Source: a virus
Length of the DNA stretch: 38,942 bases
IMG/VR virus record: IMGVR_UViG_3300011114_000270
Location: 1 to 38,942 of that record
Direction: 5' to 3' (one strand)
Below the pieces are notes generated by a model, which did not search any database, was not told the origin of the DNA, and was given only the letters and a program-made list of their open reading frames with translations. Positions 1 to 8,393 of this stretch are shown here, in pieces. The translations under genes were made by a program, and so were the position numbers. Within the stretch, counting starts at the first letter, position 1. Every line of letters begins with the position of its first letter.

Positions 1-169
1 ACCGCTTCAGAGTATGAAGTGGCAGCAGTCAGATTTCGCAACGTAATCAAGGCAGAACCAGCAGCCAAATATGAAACGTAAGTTGTGTAAGCACCAAGCG
101 CACTACCAGTGGTATTGCTTGATACGTTCACAATGATGGTGTCATTGATGGAAATCATGCTGTTGGTCA
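1..169. repeat. Terminal direct repeat, copy 1 (circle-closing overlap)
   Basis: Bases 1-169 are identical to 38774-38942. Reading through the join restores one uninterrupted gene (138 aa), so the ends belong together. This fits a circularly permuted headful-packaged genome or a circular assembly with an overlap. The unit length is then 38,773 bp. Confidence 0.95.
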
Positions 170-380
170 AAATAAACGAAACAGCGGTGGCTCCTGCCAA
201 TGCAGCGTTGTTCATGGTAATGCGGCCAGCAGACTTGTTCAGAGTTACCCCTGTGGACTTGTCTGTTGCTTGCGTCACCGTGCCTTGAGCCGCTGAACTG
301 TAACCAATTTCTTGGCTTGCGTAGCAGGTAGTAAATTCCGGGTCGGAGTAAGCAACGCCTACTGCTTGTGTATTTGGCAT
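1..380 (-). CDS. Small virion-type protein, 5' part (gene crosses the circle junction)
   Basis: The ATG at 378-380 is preceded on the minus strand by AAGGA at good spacing. The frame runs off the window at base 1 and continues from 38773 to a stop at 38737, giving 138 aa. The protein is rich in Ala, Thr, Ser and Val with alternating hydrophobic residues, as expected for a beta-rich structural or decoration protein, and has no membrane segment. It lies downstream of coat and a 141-aa gene and upstream of the 63-aa and gp4-like genes, so it is probably a late virion or head-completion protein. I do not recognise the family. Confidence 0.8.
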   Translation of the reverse strand, partial: MPNTQAVGVAYSDPEFTTCYASQEIGYSSAAQGTVTQATDKSTGVTLNKSAGRITMNNAALAGATAVSFILTNSMISINDTIIVNVSSNTTGSALGAYTTYVSYLAAGSALITLRNLTAATSYSEA

Positions 381-397
381 GATTTTTCCTTATGAAT

Positions 398-423
398 GCC
401 TCACGCCTTTGTGAGCGTGAGGC
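398..423 (-). promoter_or_regulatory. Perfect 9-bp intergenic hairpin
   Basis: GCCTCACGC and GCGTGAGGC (398-406 and 415-423) form a perfect stem with an 8-nt loop. It sits between the stop of the 141-aa gene and the ribosome-binding site of the 138-aa gene. No T-run follows on either strand, so an RNA-processing or stability stem is more likely than a terminator. Confidence 0.6.
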
Positions 424-430
424 GTTTCTA

Positions 431-856
431 TCACAGACGATACAAAGACCAAGCAGCATCGCCGGTTTTACGGGCGCGGAAGGTAGCAGACGTACCTGCA
501 ACAGCCGCAATGGTCATAAGACCTAGCGAGCCAGAAGTGCCAACCGTCCAGCCAGTACCAGCAGTCATGGTGATGACGCCAGAACTGGAGCCGTCCACGT
601 TGATTACTTGGAACTCAAAAGCCGAATTGTTGGGCATACTTGGAAAAGCAGCGTCCATCAAAGCAGCCGTTGGGAGCGTGTAAGCAGCAGCAGAAGCGCC
701 TGGGGAACCAAGAATAATCCGGGTAGCCAGTTGAGCCACGGTCAGAGTTGCTGCGCCTGCGGCGACTGCGCTTGGTGTAGGCTGGGCATTGAACTGAATT
801 TCACCAGTATTGCCGTCACCGACTTGATAACCACCAGAACCATTAGGGAGAGCCAT
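431..856 (-). CDS. Small virion-type protein (141 aa)
   Basis: The ORF is 141 aa starting MALPNGSGGY. An ATAAGGA element upstream gives a good ribosome-binding site. It is Ala/Gly/Thr-rich and predicted beta-rich, with the C-terminus ending in charged and aromatic residues. It follows the coat gene directly, after a UUCG hairpin, and precedes another small protein of similar composition. By position it may be a head decoration, head-fibre or completion protein. No family is recognised with certainty. Confidence 0.75.
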   Translation of the reverse strand: MALPNGSGGYQVGDGNTGEIQFNAQPTPSAVAAGAATLTVAQLATRIILGSPGASAAAYTLPTAALMDAAFPSMPNNSAFEFQVINVDGSSSGVITMTAGTGWTVGTSGSLGLMTIAAVAGTSATFRARKTGDAAWSLYRL

Positions 857-883
857 GATAAATCCTTATGAAAATGTTAAGAA

Positions 884-897
884 GCCCCCGAAGGGGC
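884..897 (-). terminator. UUCG-loop hairpin after the coat gene
   Basis: Read on the minus strand, GCCCC-TTCG-GGGGC lies just after the coat stop codon and is followed by a broken T-rich stretch. The extra-stable cUUCGg tetraloop makes it a likely partial terminator or 3'-end stabiliser for the coat transcript. The T-run is weak, so read-through to the 141-aa gene is expected. Confidence 0.65.
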
Positions 898-904
898 ATT
901 CAAT

Positions 905-2113
905 TTAGCCCCAGATACGGGCGGCCATTTGTGGGCGAATAGTGCCAAAACCGTACAAAACGTCAATACGGCAAGGCATCCGGTCATTGTTGATGTCGTA
1001 CTGGCGAACCACACGCAGGCTGATGCCGTTATGGTTAGCGCGAGCAGCCATATCTACCCCCTGGGGCATGAGAAGGTCAGCCGTAGCAAACGTTATTGCG
1101 TCCTTGTGGTAAACCAAATTCTGCGGATAAGCAGTCGATGCAGCACCGAGGAAGGTCACGGCAGCGTTGTCAGCAGGGAAGCTGTCAACGGTAGCCAATG
1201 CGCTTGCGCTGGTGTAGATTGGTGGGCTGATTGCCATGCTTGCCATGTCACCGCCAGAAGCAGTCTGAGCAGCCGTCACAACAAATTGCTGAAGCGAACC
1301 AGTTGACTCACGGGTTTGTGGGTTAACTGCATACACATTGGCAATCGTAAACACATCGCCAACAGTCACAGTGGTGTTGCTGGTAAGGCCGTCCAAAGTG
1401 ATGGTCGACTGACCTTGGGTTGTCACAGCGCCGTTTACAAGGATCGTACCAGCGCGTGAGCCAGTGGTGTGAACCTTGATGGACTGGCTCATGTTGACTT
1501 CTTCAAAGCCCAGAACACCCGTGCCCATCATGCCGTTCTTGAATTGACGGGAAATGGTGTCGGTGGGGTTAAACAAGCCTTTCATGCCTTCAACCAAGCC
1601 AGCGTTAGCGGCAGGATTGACAGTGGCGTAGCGCGGAGACATGACAGCAGCGTTCTCGTTCAGCTTCTGCTGGGCTTGCAACAGCACCAAAGAAGTCGAA
1701 GGAGTCGTACCGGGGGTGCCAACAGAGGCGTAAATGCTTTTGTAGGCGTTGGCAACGTCAGCGTCAATGCTAGAGGCCAACTGGCTGATACGAGGCTTCA
1801 GAACACGTTCTGCGAAGTCGTCCAATTGCAGGGTCAGTTCAGCAGACGTAAAGTTCACGCCGATGTGCTTCTGGCTTGCCACGGTCAGGGTCGTAAACTG
1901 CTCGTTGTCGTCCTGAACTTGCAGGGCGGCACCGTCAGTGACCAAAGCGCGGTCAGGCAGGCGGATACGCAGGGTAGAGCCGATCTTGGCACCGTTAACA
2001 GCAAAGCTGTCATCGTACTGTCGGTTCACGTTGCGGGTAATCACCAGGTTGTTCTCCAGAATTTCCAGAGCCTTCCGGGTGATCATGTCAATGGTAAGAA
2101 TGCTATTAGCCAC
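905..2113 (-). CDS. Major capsid (coat) protein, P22 gp5-like
   Basis: This 402-aa protein builds the icosahedral shell. P22 gp5 is 430 aa. The N-terminal half has the family pattern: an early helix (EILENNLVITRNVNRQYD), a segment with TLRIRLPDR, and then a long helix DDFAERVLKPRISQLASSIDADV around residues 98-120. A central Thr/Val-rich part is probably the inserted domain. The gene lies immediately downstream of an acidic scaffold gene, as in P22. The start is GTG (minus strand 2113) with AAGGAAATATC in front. The assignment rests on pattern and gene order, not on a search. Confidence 0.88.
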   Translation of the reverse strand: MANSILTIDMITRKALEILENNLVITRNVNRQYDDSFAVNGAKIGSTLRIRLPDRALVTDGAALQVQDDNEQFTTLTVASQKHIGVNFTSAELTLQLDDFAERVLKPRISQLASSIDADVANAYKSIYASVGTPGTTPSTSLVLLQAQQKLNENAAVMSPRYATVNPAANAGLVEGMKGLFNPTDTISRQFKNGMMGTGVLGFEEVNMSQSIKVHTTGSRAGTILVNGAVTTQGQSTITLDGLTSNTTVTVGDVFTIANVYAVNPQTRESTGSLQQFVVTAAQTASGGDMASMAISPPIYTSASALATVDSFPADNAAVTFLGAASTAYPQNLVYHKDAITFATADLLMPQGVDMAARANHNGISLRVVRQYDINNDRMPCRIDVLYGFGTIRPQMAARIWG

Positions 2114-2133
2114 GATATTTCCTTAAAAACAAA

Positions 2134-2874
2134 TTAAAACTTACGCGCTTGTTGCGCTTTCACTTGTCGCGCTCTTTCGGCCTCAATCCACTGGCTGGTT
2201 GTCATGGTCTTGGTAGACCTTGGATCAGTCGTGTCATAAGACCCAGAACCCACCCCTCTGGCGGTGACTGGTGAAATCGGTTCAGGCGCACCAGAAGTGC
2301 GTTTTTGAACGGGGTTATCAGCTAACTTAGCCTCAAGCCGTCCAAGTTCTTTTGCCTGCAAAATAGGCGATAGTCGAGAAATACGATCTGCCTCTTTCGG
2401 GTTAGAGCCAAGGTGATAAACCAAATCAGGCCCAATATCCGACGATTGAATCGTCTGCGCCATCACGGTTGTGATTTTTAGGTTCGGGTTGTAGGCAACT
2501 TGTTCAAAGTCGCTGTACTTAGACCGAGCCGTTTCTTCACGCTCATGATAGTTGTCAAGAATCTCAGCTTGCTGTTTCTGAATTTCCCGTTGCTCAATCA
2601 GTTTATAAGCCTTGGCTTCTGCGTAAGCATCAACCGACTCAAACTGATCTTGCGGCGGTAAGTCCACTGCCACTGGCGGCGCAGGCTGTCGCTCTCGTTC
2701 CCACTTTCGCTGCTCTCTTGCGAGACGTTTTCCAATTGCGGCGTCAAGTTCTTCTTGTGTGAAGGTCTTGGGAGCCTCAACTTCCGGCGTTTCAACTACA
2801 GGTTCTGGTGTGGCCGCCGTGGCTTCCAGTTCCGGCGCGGGGGCTAATTCCGCTGATTGCTCTACTTCTGACAT
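2134..2874 (-). CDS. Capsid scaffolding protein
   Basis: This 246-aa protein directs coat assembly and is lost during maturation. The N-terminal 35 residues are strongly acidic and rich in Glu, Ala, Pro and Val. A charged helical middle follows (residues about 45-110, QREIQKQQAEILDNYHERE) and a basic helix at the C-terminus (IEAERARQVKAQQARKF), the part that binds coat in the P22 type. The position just before coat supports the call. AGGA upstream of the ATG sets the start. A covarying hairpin lies immediately 5' of this gene. Confidence 0.85.
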   Translation of the reverse strand: MSEVEQSAELAPAPELEATAATPEPVVETPEVEAPKTFTQEELDAAIGKRLAREQRKWERERQPAPPVAVDLPPQDQFESVDAYAEAKAYKLIEQREIQKQQAEILDNYHEREETARSKYSDFEQVAYNPNLKITTVMAQTIQSSDIGPDLVYHLGSNPKEADRISRLSPILQAKELGRLEAKLADNPVQKRTSGAPEPISPVTARGVGSGSYDTTDPRSTKTMTTSQWIEAERARQVKAQQARKF

Positions 2875-2892
2875 TTTGAATCCTGAGATTCC

Positions 2893-2909
2893 CTGGTTTG
2901 CCGAACCAG
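2893..2909 (-). promoter_or_regulatory. Intergenic hairpin, copy 1 of a covarying pair
   Basis: On the minus strand: CCGTA, then stem CTGGTT, loop CGGCA, stem AACCAG. It lies just upstream of the scaffold ribosome-binding site. The same element with two compensating base-pair changes occurs at 3464-3480, including the CCGTA lead-in. It is probably a functional RNA structure such as a processing site or translation control. Confidence 0.6.
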
Positions 2910-2919
2910 TACGGGGCTA

Positions 2920-3189
2920 TTATGCCAAAAAATGCTCTGCTTGTCGGGCTTCGATTTCGTATGGGTTTGCTAGATAACCATATCTGACCATCCAATAACT
3001 GTACTTGATCAGGTACATCAGCTTGCCATCACGCTGCATCTGTTCCAAATGCTTGCTCTCATGCCTGATCAATGGTTGACACAGTTCATAGCCTGGAGCC
3101 ATGTAGATGACATTCCAGAAGCTAGTCCAGCCTTGGAAGCCACATGCTTTCATATAGAGCAAGATTAGGCCAGAGGCAGTACGAATCAT
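2920..3189 (-). CDS. Miniature HExxH metallopeptidase-like protein (89 aa)
   Basis: The sequence contains HESKH at residues 43-47, the HExxH zinc motif, followed by NPYEIEARQAE near residues 76-85, where a Glu could be the third ligand. This RHExxH...NPYExEA arrangement is one I know from small uncharacterised bacterial and phage proteins. Residues 8-30 are hydrophobic and could contact a membrane. The start overlaps the stop of the upstream gene as ATGA. It lies between tailspike genes and scaffold. A role in head maturation or wall digestion is conceivable but unproven. Confidence 0.7.
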   Translation of the reverse strand: MIRTASGLILLYMKACGFQGWTSFWNVIYMAPGYELCQPLIRHESKHLEQMQRDGKLMYLIKYSYWMVRYGYLANPYEIEARQAEHFLA

Positions 3190-3437
3190 GGTGTGGCAGT
3201 AGCAGCCTGTGCAGCCTTGTACGCAGCCACAACAGCAGCAGTGTGTGTTGCCGCACAGATGGCCTTCACACGGGCATCCTCGGCGCTGTAATCGTCGCCG
3301 GGGGCAACAACATGGCGGTGGAATGAGCCGCTGATCTGTTTACCGTCTTCCATAATGGCGGTCTTGGTGCGTACTTGTACAGCGCCATTTTCTAAGACCT
3401 CAATGCGGTCAACAATTTCAACTTTAGTTAGTGCCAT
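3186..3437 (-). CDS. Small conserved phage protein (83 aa)
   Basis: Starts MALTKVEIVD; the ATG at 3437 has GGAGATCAAA in front, better than the upstream in-frame ATG at 3449. The sequence reads as a short beta-strand protein (residues 1-45) followed by a charged stretch and an Ala-rich tail. I have seen similar proteins in aquatic phages, but their role is unknown. Its first six residues match the start of the upstream 553-aa tailspike, and the DNA is nearly identical there. It ends in an ATGA overlap with the HExxH gene. Confidence 0.75.
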   Translation of the reverse strand: MALTKVEIVDRIEVLENGAVQVRTKTAIMEDGKQISGSFHRHVVAPGDDYSAEDARVKAICAATHTAAVVAAYKAAQAATATP

Positions 3438-3463
3438 TTTGATCTCCAATCAAAACCAAGAAT

Positions 3464-3480
3464 CCAGTTAGCCGAACTGG
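3464..3480 (-). promoter_or_regulatory. Intergenic hairpin, copy 2 of a covarying pair
   Basis: On the minus strand: CCGTA, then stem CCAGTT, loop CGGCT, stem AACTGG. It lies between the 553-aa tailspike stop and the ribosome-binding site of the 83-aa gene. Compared with 2893-2909, stem pairs 2 and 3 change from T-A to C-G and from G-C to A-T while pairing is kept. Confidence 0.6.
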
Positions 3481-3485
3481 TACGG

Positions 3486-5147
3486 TTAAAGGTTGCCCTC
3501 AGACACCCATGTACCCGGACTTCCAGCCACAGTGTTACGCCATCCTTTTGGGCTGCCAACAACAGGAATTGATTGCTCTATGCGATCACCAACCTGCCAA
3601 CTGCCGCCTGGGGGTGCTGAGTTAAGTCGCTGTTCAAGATTGACGTTAGCAGCACCGTTACTTATTTTGGCCGTATCTGACGTATCAAAATCGTTACTAT
3701 CGTCAAAATACACATTGCTGCAAGTACCGCCTGATAGAAAACGATAAAGAGTTCCTGAACGCGATACGTTGCCAGCCCCTCGAACATTTGAACAATCTTG
3801 AACGTACAAACCAATATAACCTGCTCCACAAATGTTGTTTGAAACAGTTGCACGGTTAAGATTGTTTAGATTCATGCTGACACTTAAAGCGCCAGTGCTA
3901 GTCAGCGTGTTACCGCTAAAAGTACCTGATATGGTTGTACCTGATGCAGACTTATAAGTGTATATCTGAGCATCGTTTCCACCTTGTACTACATTCCCGG
4001 TGACTGACACATTAGACATACCAGATGCTGACTGCACATTTAGAACAATTCCAGCCCTTGCTACGTTTGTTGGAGCAGATACAACATTGCCAGTAATTGC
4101 GGTATTTGCACAGTCAATCCCAAAAATGCCCTGTCCATTTGTAGAGTCTGAATAGTGAACAACGTTTCCGGTTACTGTTGCTCTTGCAGTGCTAACAGCA
4201 ATGCCACTATATTTGTTTGTTGAAACTTTGTTATTTGAAACAACTACCGGCTCAAGTGCTTGACCAAGTGCAATATCAAATGAAAGTGAAATACCCGCAG
4301 GGTTGTTTGTTGCAAGGGTTGTGCTTTGGCAGCAGTCTTCTACAACGTTTTCTGTCACGATACATCCACCAGCAGATTGAACGTAGATTCCGTTGCCACT
4401 AGCACCACTTAAAGCAGACCCAAGAATTCCATAAACGTGATTTTCTTGGACAATGCTTTGCTGATTTCCCGGCGTTACTTGATAAAGAATAATACCGTAA
4501 GCAGTTTTTGGGTTTACTAAATTACCAATGATTTTATTGCGATAAGGCGTTTTGTTAATGCTTGGGCCTTGCACAAAGACGCCAACTGAACCAGTGCCGA
4601 AACACCTGTTGTAAGAAACTGTGTTGTAACGTGCATTGTTATAAACCCCAATATCGTGAGTATCTGCGTGTGTACCAAGAGTGTTGTATACATAGCAGTT
4701 TGTCACTGTGCAGTATTCGGATTCATTAAGAAAAACCCCTGAGTATTGCATCCCTTCAAATTCAACGCCATCAACCATGCACTGAGTACAAGTGTTTAAG
4801 TTGATACCGCCAATCAATCCTGTAGCCCCAGCAATAGTGTACTTAAACTTGCCGCCAAAAATCTTTATGTTAGTTTTTGAAACAGCAGAAAACAAAGAAA
4901 TGCTTGTGGTTGCCGATTGCACAATAGCTTGTGGGTCAAGCTGTATTTCAATGTTTGACGGTAGACTGATAGCAGTCGTAATAAGGTATGTTCCTTCAGG
5001 GAAAAAACATGAACTTCCCTCTGATGCTGTTATTGCTGCTTGAATTGCCACAGTGTCATTTGCAACACCGTTACCTATCGCCCCAAAGTCAAGCACGTTA
5101 ATTGGCGCGCCTTGAATCATTGAATAGGAAACTTTTGTTAGTGCCAT
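3486..5147 (-). CDS. Tailspike-like beta-helix protein (pectate-lyase superfamily)
   Basis: This 553-aa protein opens with a short adaptor and then INVLDFGAIGNGVANDTVAIQAA (residues about 17-39), the hallmark start of a pectate-lyase-3 right-handed beta-helix. The body (about 60-480) has repeated N-x-V, G-N-V and S-N-N-type turns typical of stacked coils. The C-terminal part (VGDRIEQSIP...KGWRNTVAGSPGTW) resembles a small cap domain. Such spikes bind or cleave host surface polysaccharide. It lacks the head-binding domain carried by the 784-aa spike, so it may attach through a partner. GAGGTCATATAA precedes the ATG. Confidence 0.8.
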   Translation of the reverse strand: MALTKVSYSMIQGAPINVLDFGAIGNGVANDTVAIQAAITASEGSSCFFPEGTYLITTAISLPSNIEIQLDPQAIVQSATTSISLFSAVSKTNIKIFGGKFKYTIAGATGLIGGINLNTCTQCMVDGVEFEGMQYSGVFLNESEYCTVTNCYVYNTLGTHADTHDIGVYNNARYNTVSYNRCFGTGSVGVFVQGPSINKTPYRNKIIGNLVNPKTAYGIILYQVTPGNQQSIVQENHVYGILGSALSGASGNGIYVQSAGGCIVTENVVEDCCQSTTLATNNPAGISLSFDIALGQALEPVVVSNNKVSTNKYSGIAVSTARATVTGNVVHYSDSTNGQGIFGIDCANTAITGNVVSAPTNVARAGIVLNVQSASGMSNVSVTGNVVQGGNDAQIYTYKSASGTTISGTFSGNTLTSTGALSVSMNLNNLNRATVSNNICGAGYIGLYVQDCSNVRGAGNVSRSGTLYRFLSGGTCSNVYFDDSNDFDTSDTAKISNGAANVNLEQRLNSAPPGGSWQVGDRIEQSIPVVGSPKGWRNTVAGSPGTWVSEGNL

Positions 5148-5157
5148 TTATATGACC

Positions 5158-6018
5158 TCAAGTTGTTTTGTAGACGCCGCTGATGGCAATTTCAGGCTGT
5201 GCCGAGGTTAATGTCAAACCCGTAAATGCCGCGCCGCCAGTGTTGTAAAAAATTCCACCAACGCCATTAAAATAAAGAACTGGTAAAGCTGTTCCAGCAA
5301 CTACTACACCTGCTGCATAACCCCAAGTGCATCCGTTAATAACACCGCTGGCGGCAGCAAACGGAAATCCAGCAACTCCCAAGGCATCAGCATTTCGGGT
5401 TTGTGCAGCAGCCAAATAAATATAGATGTGGAAATATACCAAGTCGCCCACTTTTGTATATTTACCAACCTGTGAGGTGTACCCAACAGGGCCGTTAAAC
5501 CCTTGGTTAAGGGTTGGTGTAAACGTGCCTTCTTCGTAGTCATCAAACAACTCGCTAGTCATCGTGCCAGAGCCTGAACTAGTGGCAGAAAAGTCAATGC
5601 CTTTGCCTGCTGTGCCGATGACAAGGTTGCCGTCAACAGCCGTTACATTTCCGCTAGTGTCAGAAGAAAGCACAGTTACAAGATTGCTGCCAGTACTATC
5701 AACAGCGTATAAAACGTAGGTTCCTCTGCCGCCTACACCCGCAGAATTTCCATAAGCCACTAATTGACTTACGCCACTTGCAAGTTGCACAACAAATTGA
5801 TTTGCTGCAACGCTACTACCCCCACCAGTTACAGCAAGAGTGTTATTTAAATTTGCAGCGCCAGTGGCAGTTAACGCACCTACAGACACCGCACGACCAG
5901 CGGTCAAATTACTAACTGCAACTTTAACAGTTGAACCACTTTGAACAATTGGCAGAACTTCTGTACCAGCAAGAGGTGTTGATGCACTAGTAAGTGCCGA
6001 GATTTTTTTATCAGCCAT
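5158..6018 (-). CDS. Tail fibre / receptor-binding accessory protein
   Basis: This 286-aa protein starts MADKKISALTSASTPLAGTE, a common N-terminus of phage fibre proteins that attach to the virion. Residues about 40-150 are Ala/Gly/Val/Thr-rich and fibrous. Near residue 160 comes DDYEEGTFTPTL, a motif that introduces the C-terminal tip domain of many such fibres. It lies between two beta-helix spikes, separated by about 10 bases on each side, forming one adsorption cassette. The substrate cannot be read from the sequence. Confidence 0.75.
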   Translation of the reverse strand: MADKKISALTSASTPLAGTEVLPIVQSGSTVKVAVSNLTAGRAVSVGALTATGAANLNNTLAVTGGGSSVAANQFVVQLASGVSQLVAYGNSAGVGGRGTYVLYAVDSTGSNLVTVLSSDTSGNVTAVDGNLVIGTAGKGIDFSATSSGSGTMTSELFDDYEEGTFTPTLNQGFNGPVGYTSQVGKYTKVGDLVYFHIYIYLAAAQTRNADALGVAGFPFAAASGVINGCTWGYAAGVVVAGTALPVLYFNGVGGIFYNTGGAAFTGLTLTSAQPEIAISGVYKTT

Positions 6019-6029
6019 GTTAATTTCCT

Positions 6030-8384
6030 TTAAAAGCTTTCAGCCCAAACAGTAAGTGTTGACGATGCAAGATCAACAGCACCGCCCGTATTGTTGCTCA
6101 GTGTTGCAGTGATTGTATTTGCCGCACTTACAGCCGCTGTTAAAGTCATTCCTGATGTGCTAATCCCAAAAGATGCGTAACAAATCATGCCAAATCCAAC
6201 GCCTGCAACCGTCACCGCCACGCTTTCACTTGCGCCATTGGCAATGCTTGCTGGATTCCACGCCTGTGACACGCTAAAGGGACTTGGGCTAATATTTCTT
6301 ACGGCGGCTCCAGAAGCACCAGCAACCAACTCCATAACAGTTGTTGCGGTGTAGTTAGTTCCCGCGCTTCTTGCGCTGACATTTTCAATAACCAACGGTA
6401 CTTCTATAAACTTAACTGCGCGTTGTCCTGCTGGAATTGCTGTAAGTTGAGTAATAGACACGTTACGGAGTGTCCCCCTTACAGCGCCAGCAAGGAAATT
6501 TACTGCACCCATTGTCCCGCCACTTGTTGCGCCTGGGTTCATCAAAATTACACCGTCAACAACACAATCTGCGCCGATTACATCAATAGATGAAACAGTA
6601 GCTTCACCTGGGGCTTGTTGTTGGATATTTACGTTTGTAAGAGTTGATCTATAGCTATTTAACTGGATAGCTGCGGAATCCGAAAATGTATAGTTTGTAG
6701 CAATTATGTTAGATGCTCTGACAAGACCCACTCCCACCAGCAAGGCACAATCAACATTTTCAGCGGTAATGCCATCAACTACTTGAGTATTCCCAGCAGT
6801 ACCACCACCAACTTGAACACATGATTTAGTTCCTGTTGCGGTAATGTTTGAGAAAAACATATTCTTAAACACCGAAAAAACCGCATCAATTGTTGATACA
6901 ACAACCCCAAAATCTATTGTGTCGGTGTAGTCACTACCTGAGAAACCATCCAGAAGCATAGACCCACCAGCGTTTTGTACGCCTCCATCACCGTTGCCAT
7001 TAGCTATGATGTTGAATAACTTTACATGAGAGTTTGACAGTGCATTGCTAAATCCTTGACCGACGTTGCGAGAACATTCTGTACCGTTAAATACAGCGCC
7101 TTGATTGCCTTGTGTTGTATTTACATTAGGTTCACAGTCAACCCCGGCTTGTGGGCTTGTCCCCGTTGCTGCAGTATATAGGCCGTTGTCATCTCTAAAC
7201 CTGTTGCTGTTGATCAGGCTCAAGTTATTGCGGTAAGCGTTTGTTGCACTGCAGTTTATAAAATGAATGTCTGTTGGCAGTGTTCCAAGCGTGTTGGGAG
7301 TAGCACTGTCAAGCAAAAATCCATCTGTTGTTGAGTTATTGCCTTGACAATTGAAGAAAGTCAACCGTGCCGTGCTGGTGTAGATATGCCAGCAATGGGA
7401 AGTTGATTCAACTGGTGTGCGATTGGCTCTGTTCCCGTTAATAAAAAGACTTTCAACGTAGCCATCAGTACAGTTTTGTATTAGCAGCACAACTTCTGGG
7501 GCAGCCACTGGGCGAGAATTCCCGGCCTTGATTGTTGCGCCATTACCAAAAATTGAGAACCCAACTGCCCCGCTAAGTGTCAATTTTGTATTTACAGTTG
7601 CAGAACCAGCCACGTACACTGCACCCGCAACAAAATTTAACGCCCGTGGAGCAGTAGCAGTGCTTCCAGCCAACCAAGTTAATGCAGTTTGCAATGCGGT
7701 TGTGTCATCTGTTGACCCATCCCCCACAGCACCAAAGTCCAGCACACTCACACTCTCACGCAGCTTGGCCTGGACGTTTGTGGCTACAGCACCAGTGCCT
7801 GCCGGGGTGTAGGTAATCTGTGAAGCATCTCCATAGCTAGAGGCATTGGTGGCGCTGGTGGTGAACTTGACGGATGCGCCAACATGAAGGCCGTTGGTAA
7901 AGGTGACAACCGTTGAACTTGTCTCTGTGAACGCATACAGAGCGCTTGGGCCGTACTGGTTCACGCCATCAACGAACACCGACAAGCTACCAGTCCCCGG
8001 CTGGTACTGCATGGTCGCCAGCGTAAAGACCGTCTGACTAGCCGTAGCAGTCTGAATCTCTTGCTGATTTGTGAAGTTGATAAAGTTGGAGTTGATGCCA
8101 ACAATGTTGTCGTAAGTGCCGATCAGCACATCACTGGAATTCTTCAGTACAAACTTGTATTGTGAGCCATCAGTCAGCCAAATCTCGCCACCAGGCACTC
8201 GGCCACCAGCGTCCAGCACTATGGGGTTGGCGTGGGCTGTAGAGCCTGCGCTGCTGGTGTATGTGGTCTGCGGGGTGGTTGTACCAGCCGCATAACTATA
8301 GAGTTTGCCGCCCGTCAAAGGATTACCGCTGTTGTCAAAGAATTGACCGGCTACACCGCCGACAGGAGATAGATTGACGGCCAT
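6030..8384 (-). CDS. Tailspike with P22-type head-binding domain and beta-helix
   Basis: This 784-aa protein has three parts. Residues 1-100 resemble the P22 gp9 head-binding domain (GQFFDNSGNPLTGGKLYSYA and later GGEIWLTDGSQYKFVL). Residues about 105-205 form a linker with a QTVFTL...YQPGTGSLSVFVDG neck domain. From about 214 (VLDFGAVGDGSTDDTTALQ) a pectate-lyase-type beta-helix runs to about 690, followed by a beta-rich C-terminal domain. It probably anchors on the tail and degrades or binds host O-antigen or capsule. It lies far from its usual P22 location. Confidence 0.85.
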   Translation of the reverse strand: MAVNLSPVGGVAGQFFDNSGNPLTGGKLYSYAAGTTTPQTTYTSSAGSTAHANPIVLDAGGRVPGGEIWLTDGSQYKFVLKNSSDVLIGTYDNIVGINSNFINFTNQQEIQTATASQTVFTLATMQYQPGTGSLSVFVDGVNQYGPSALYAFTETSSTVVTFTNGLHVGASVKFTTSATNASSYGDASQITYTPAGTGAVATNVQAKLRESVSVLDFGAVGDGSTDDTTALQTALTWLAGSTATAPRALNFVAGAVYVAGSATVNTKLTLSGAVGFSIFGNGATIKAGNSRPVAAPEVVLLIQNCTDGYVESLFINGNRANRTPVESTSHCWHIYTSTARLTFFNCQGNNSTTDGFLLDSATPNTLGTLPTDIHFINCSATNAYRNNLSLINSNRFRDDNGLYTAATGTSPQAGVDCEPNVNTTQGNQGAVFNGTECSRNVGQGFSNALSNSHVKLFNIIANGNGDGGVQNAGGSMLLDGFSGSDYTDTIDFGVVVSTIDAVFSVFKNMFFSNITATGTKSCVQVGGGTAGNTQVVDGITAENVDCALLVGVGLVRASNIIATNYTFSDSAAIQLNSYRSTLTNVNIQQQAPGEATVSSIDVIGADCVVDGVILMNPGATSGGTMGAVNFLAGAVRGTLRNVSITQLTAIPAGQRAVKFIEVPLVIENVSARSAGTNYTATTVMELVAGASGAAVRNISPSPFSVSQAWNPASIANGASESVAVTVAGVGFGMICYASFGISTSGMTLTAAVSAANTITATLSNNTGGAVDLASSTLTVWAESF

Positions 8385-8393
8385 GATTTAACC

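Noticed and set aside
1469-2137. Plus-strand 222-aa open frame opposite the coat gene
   Set aside because: Antisense shadow of the coat gene; composition unlike a protein and no start signal.
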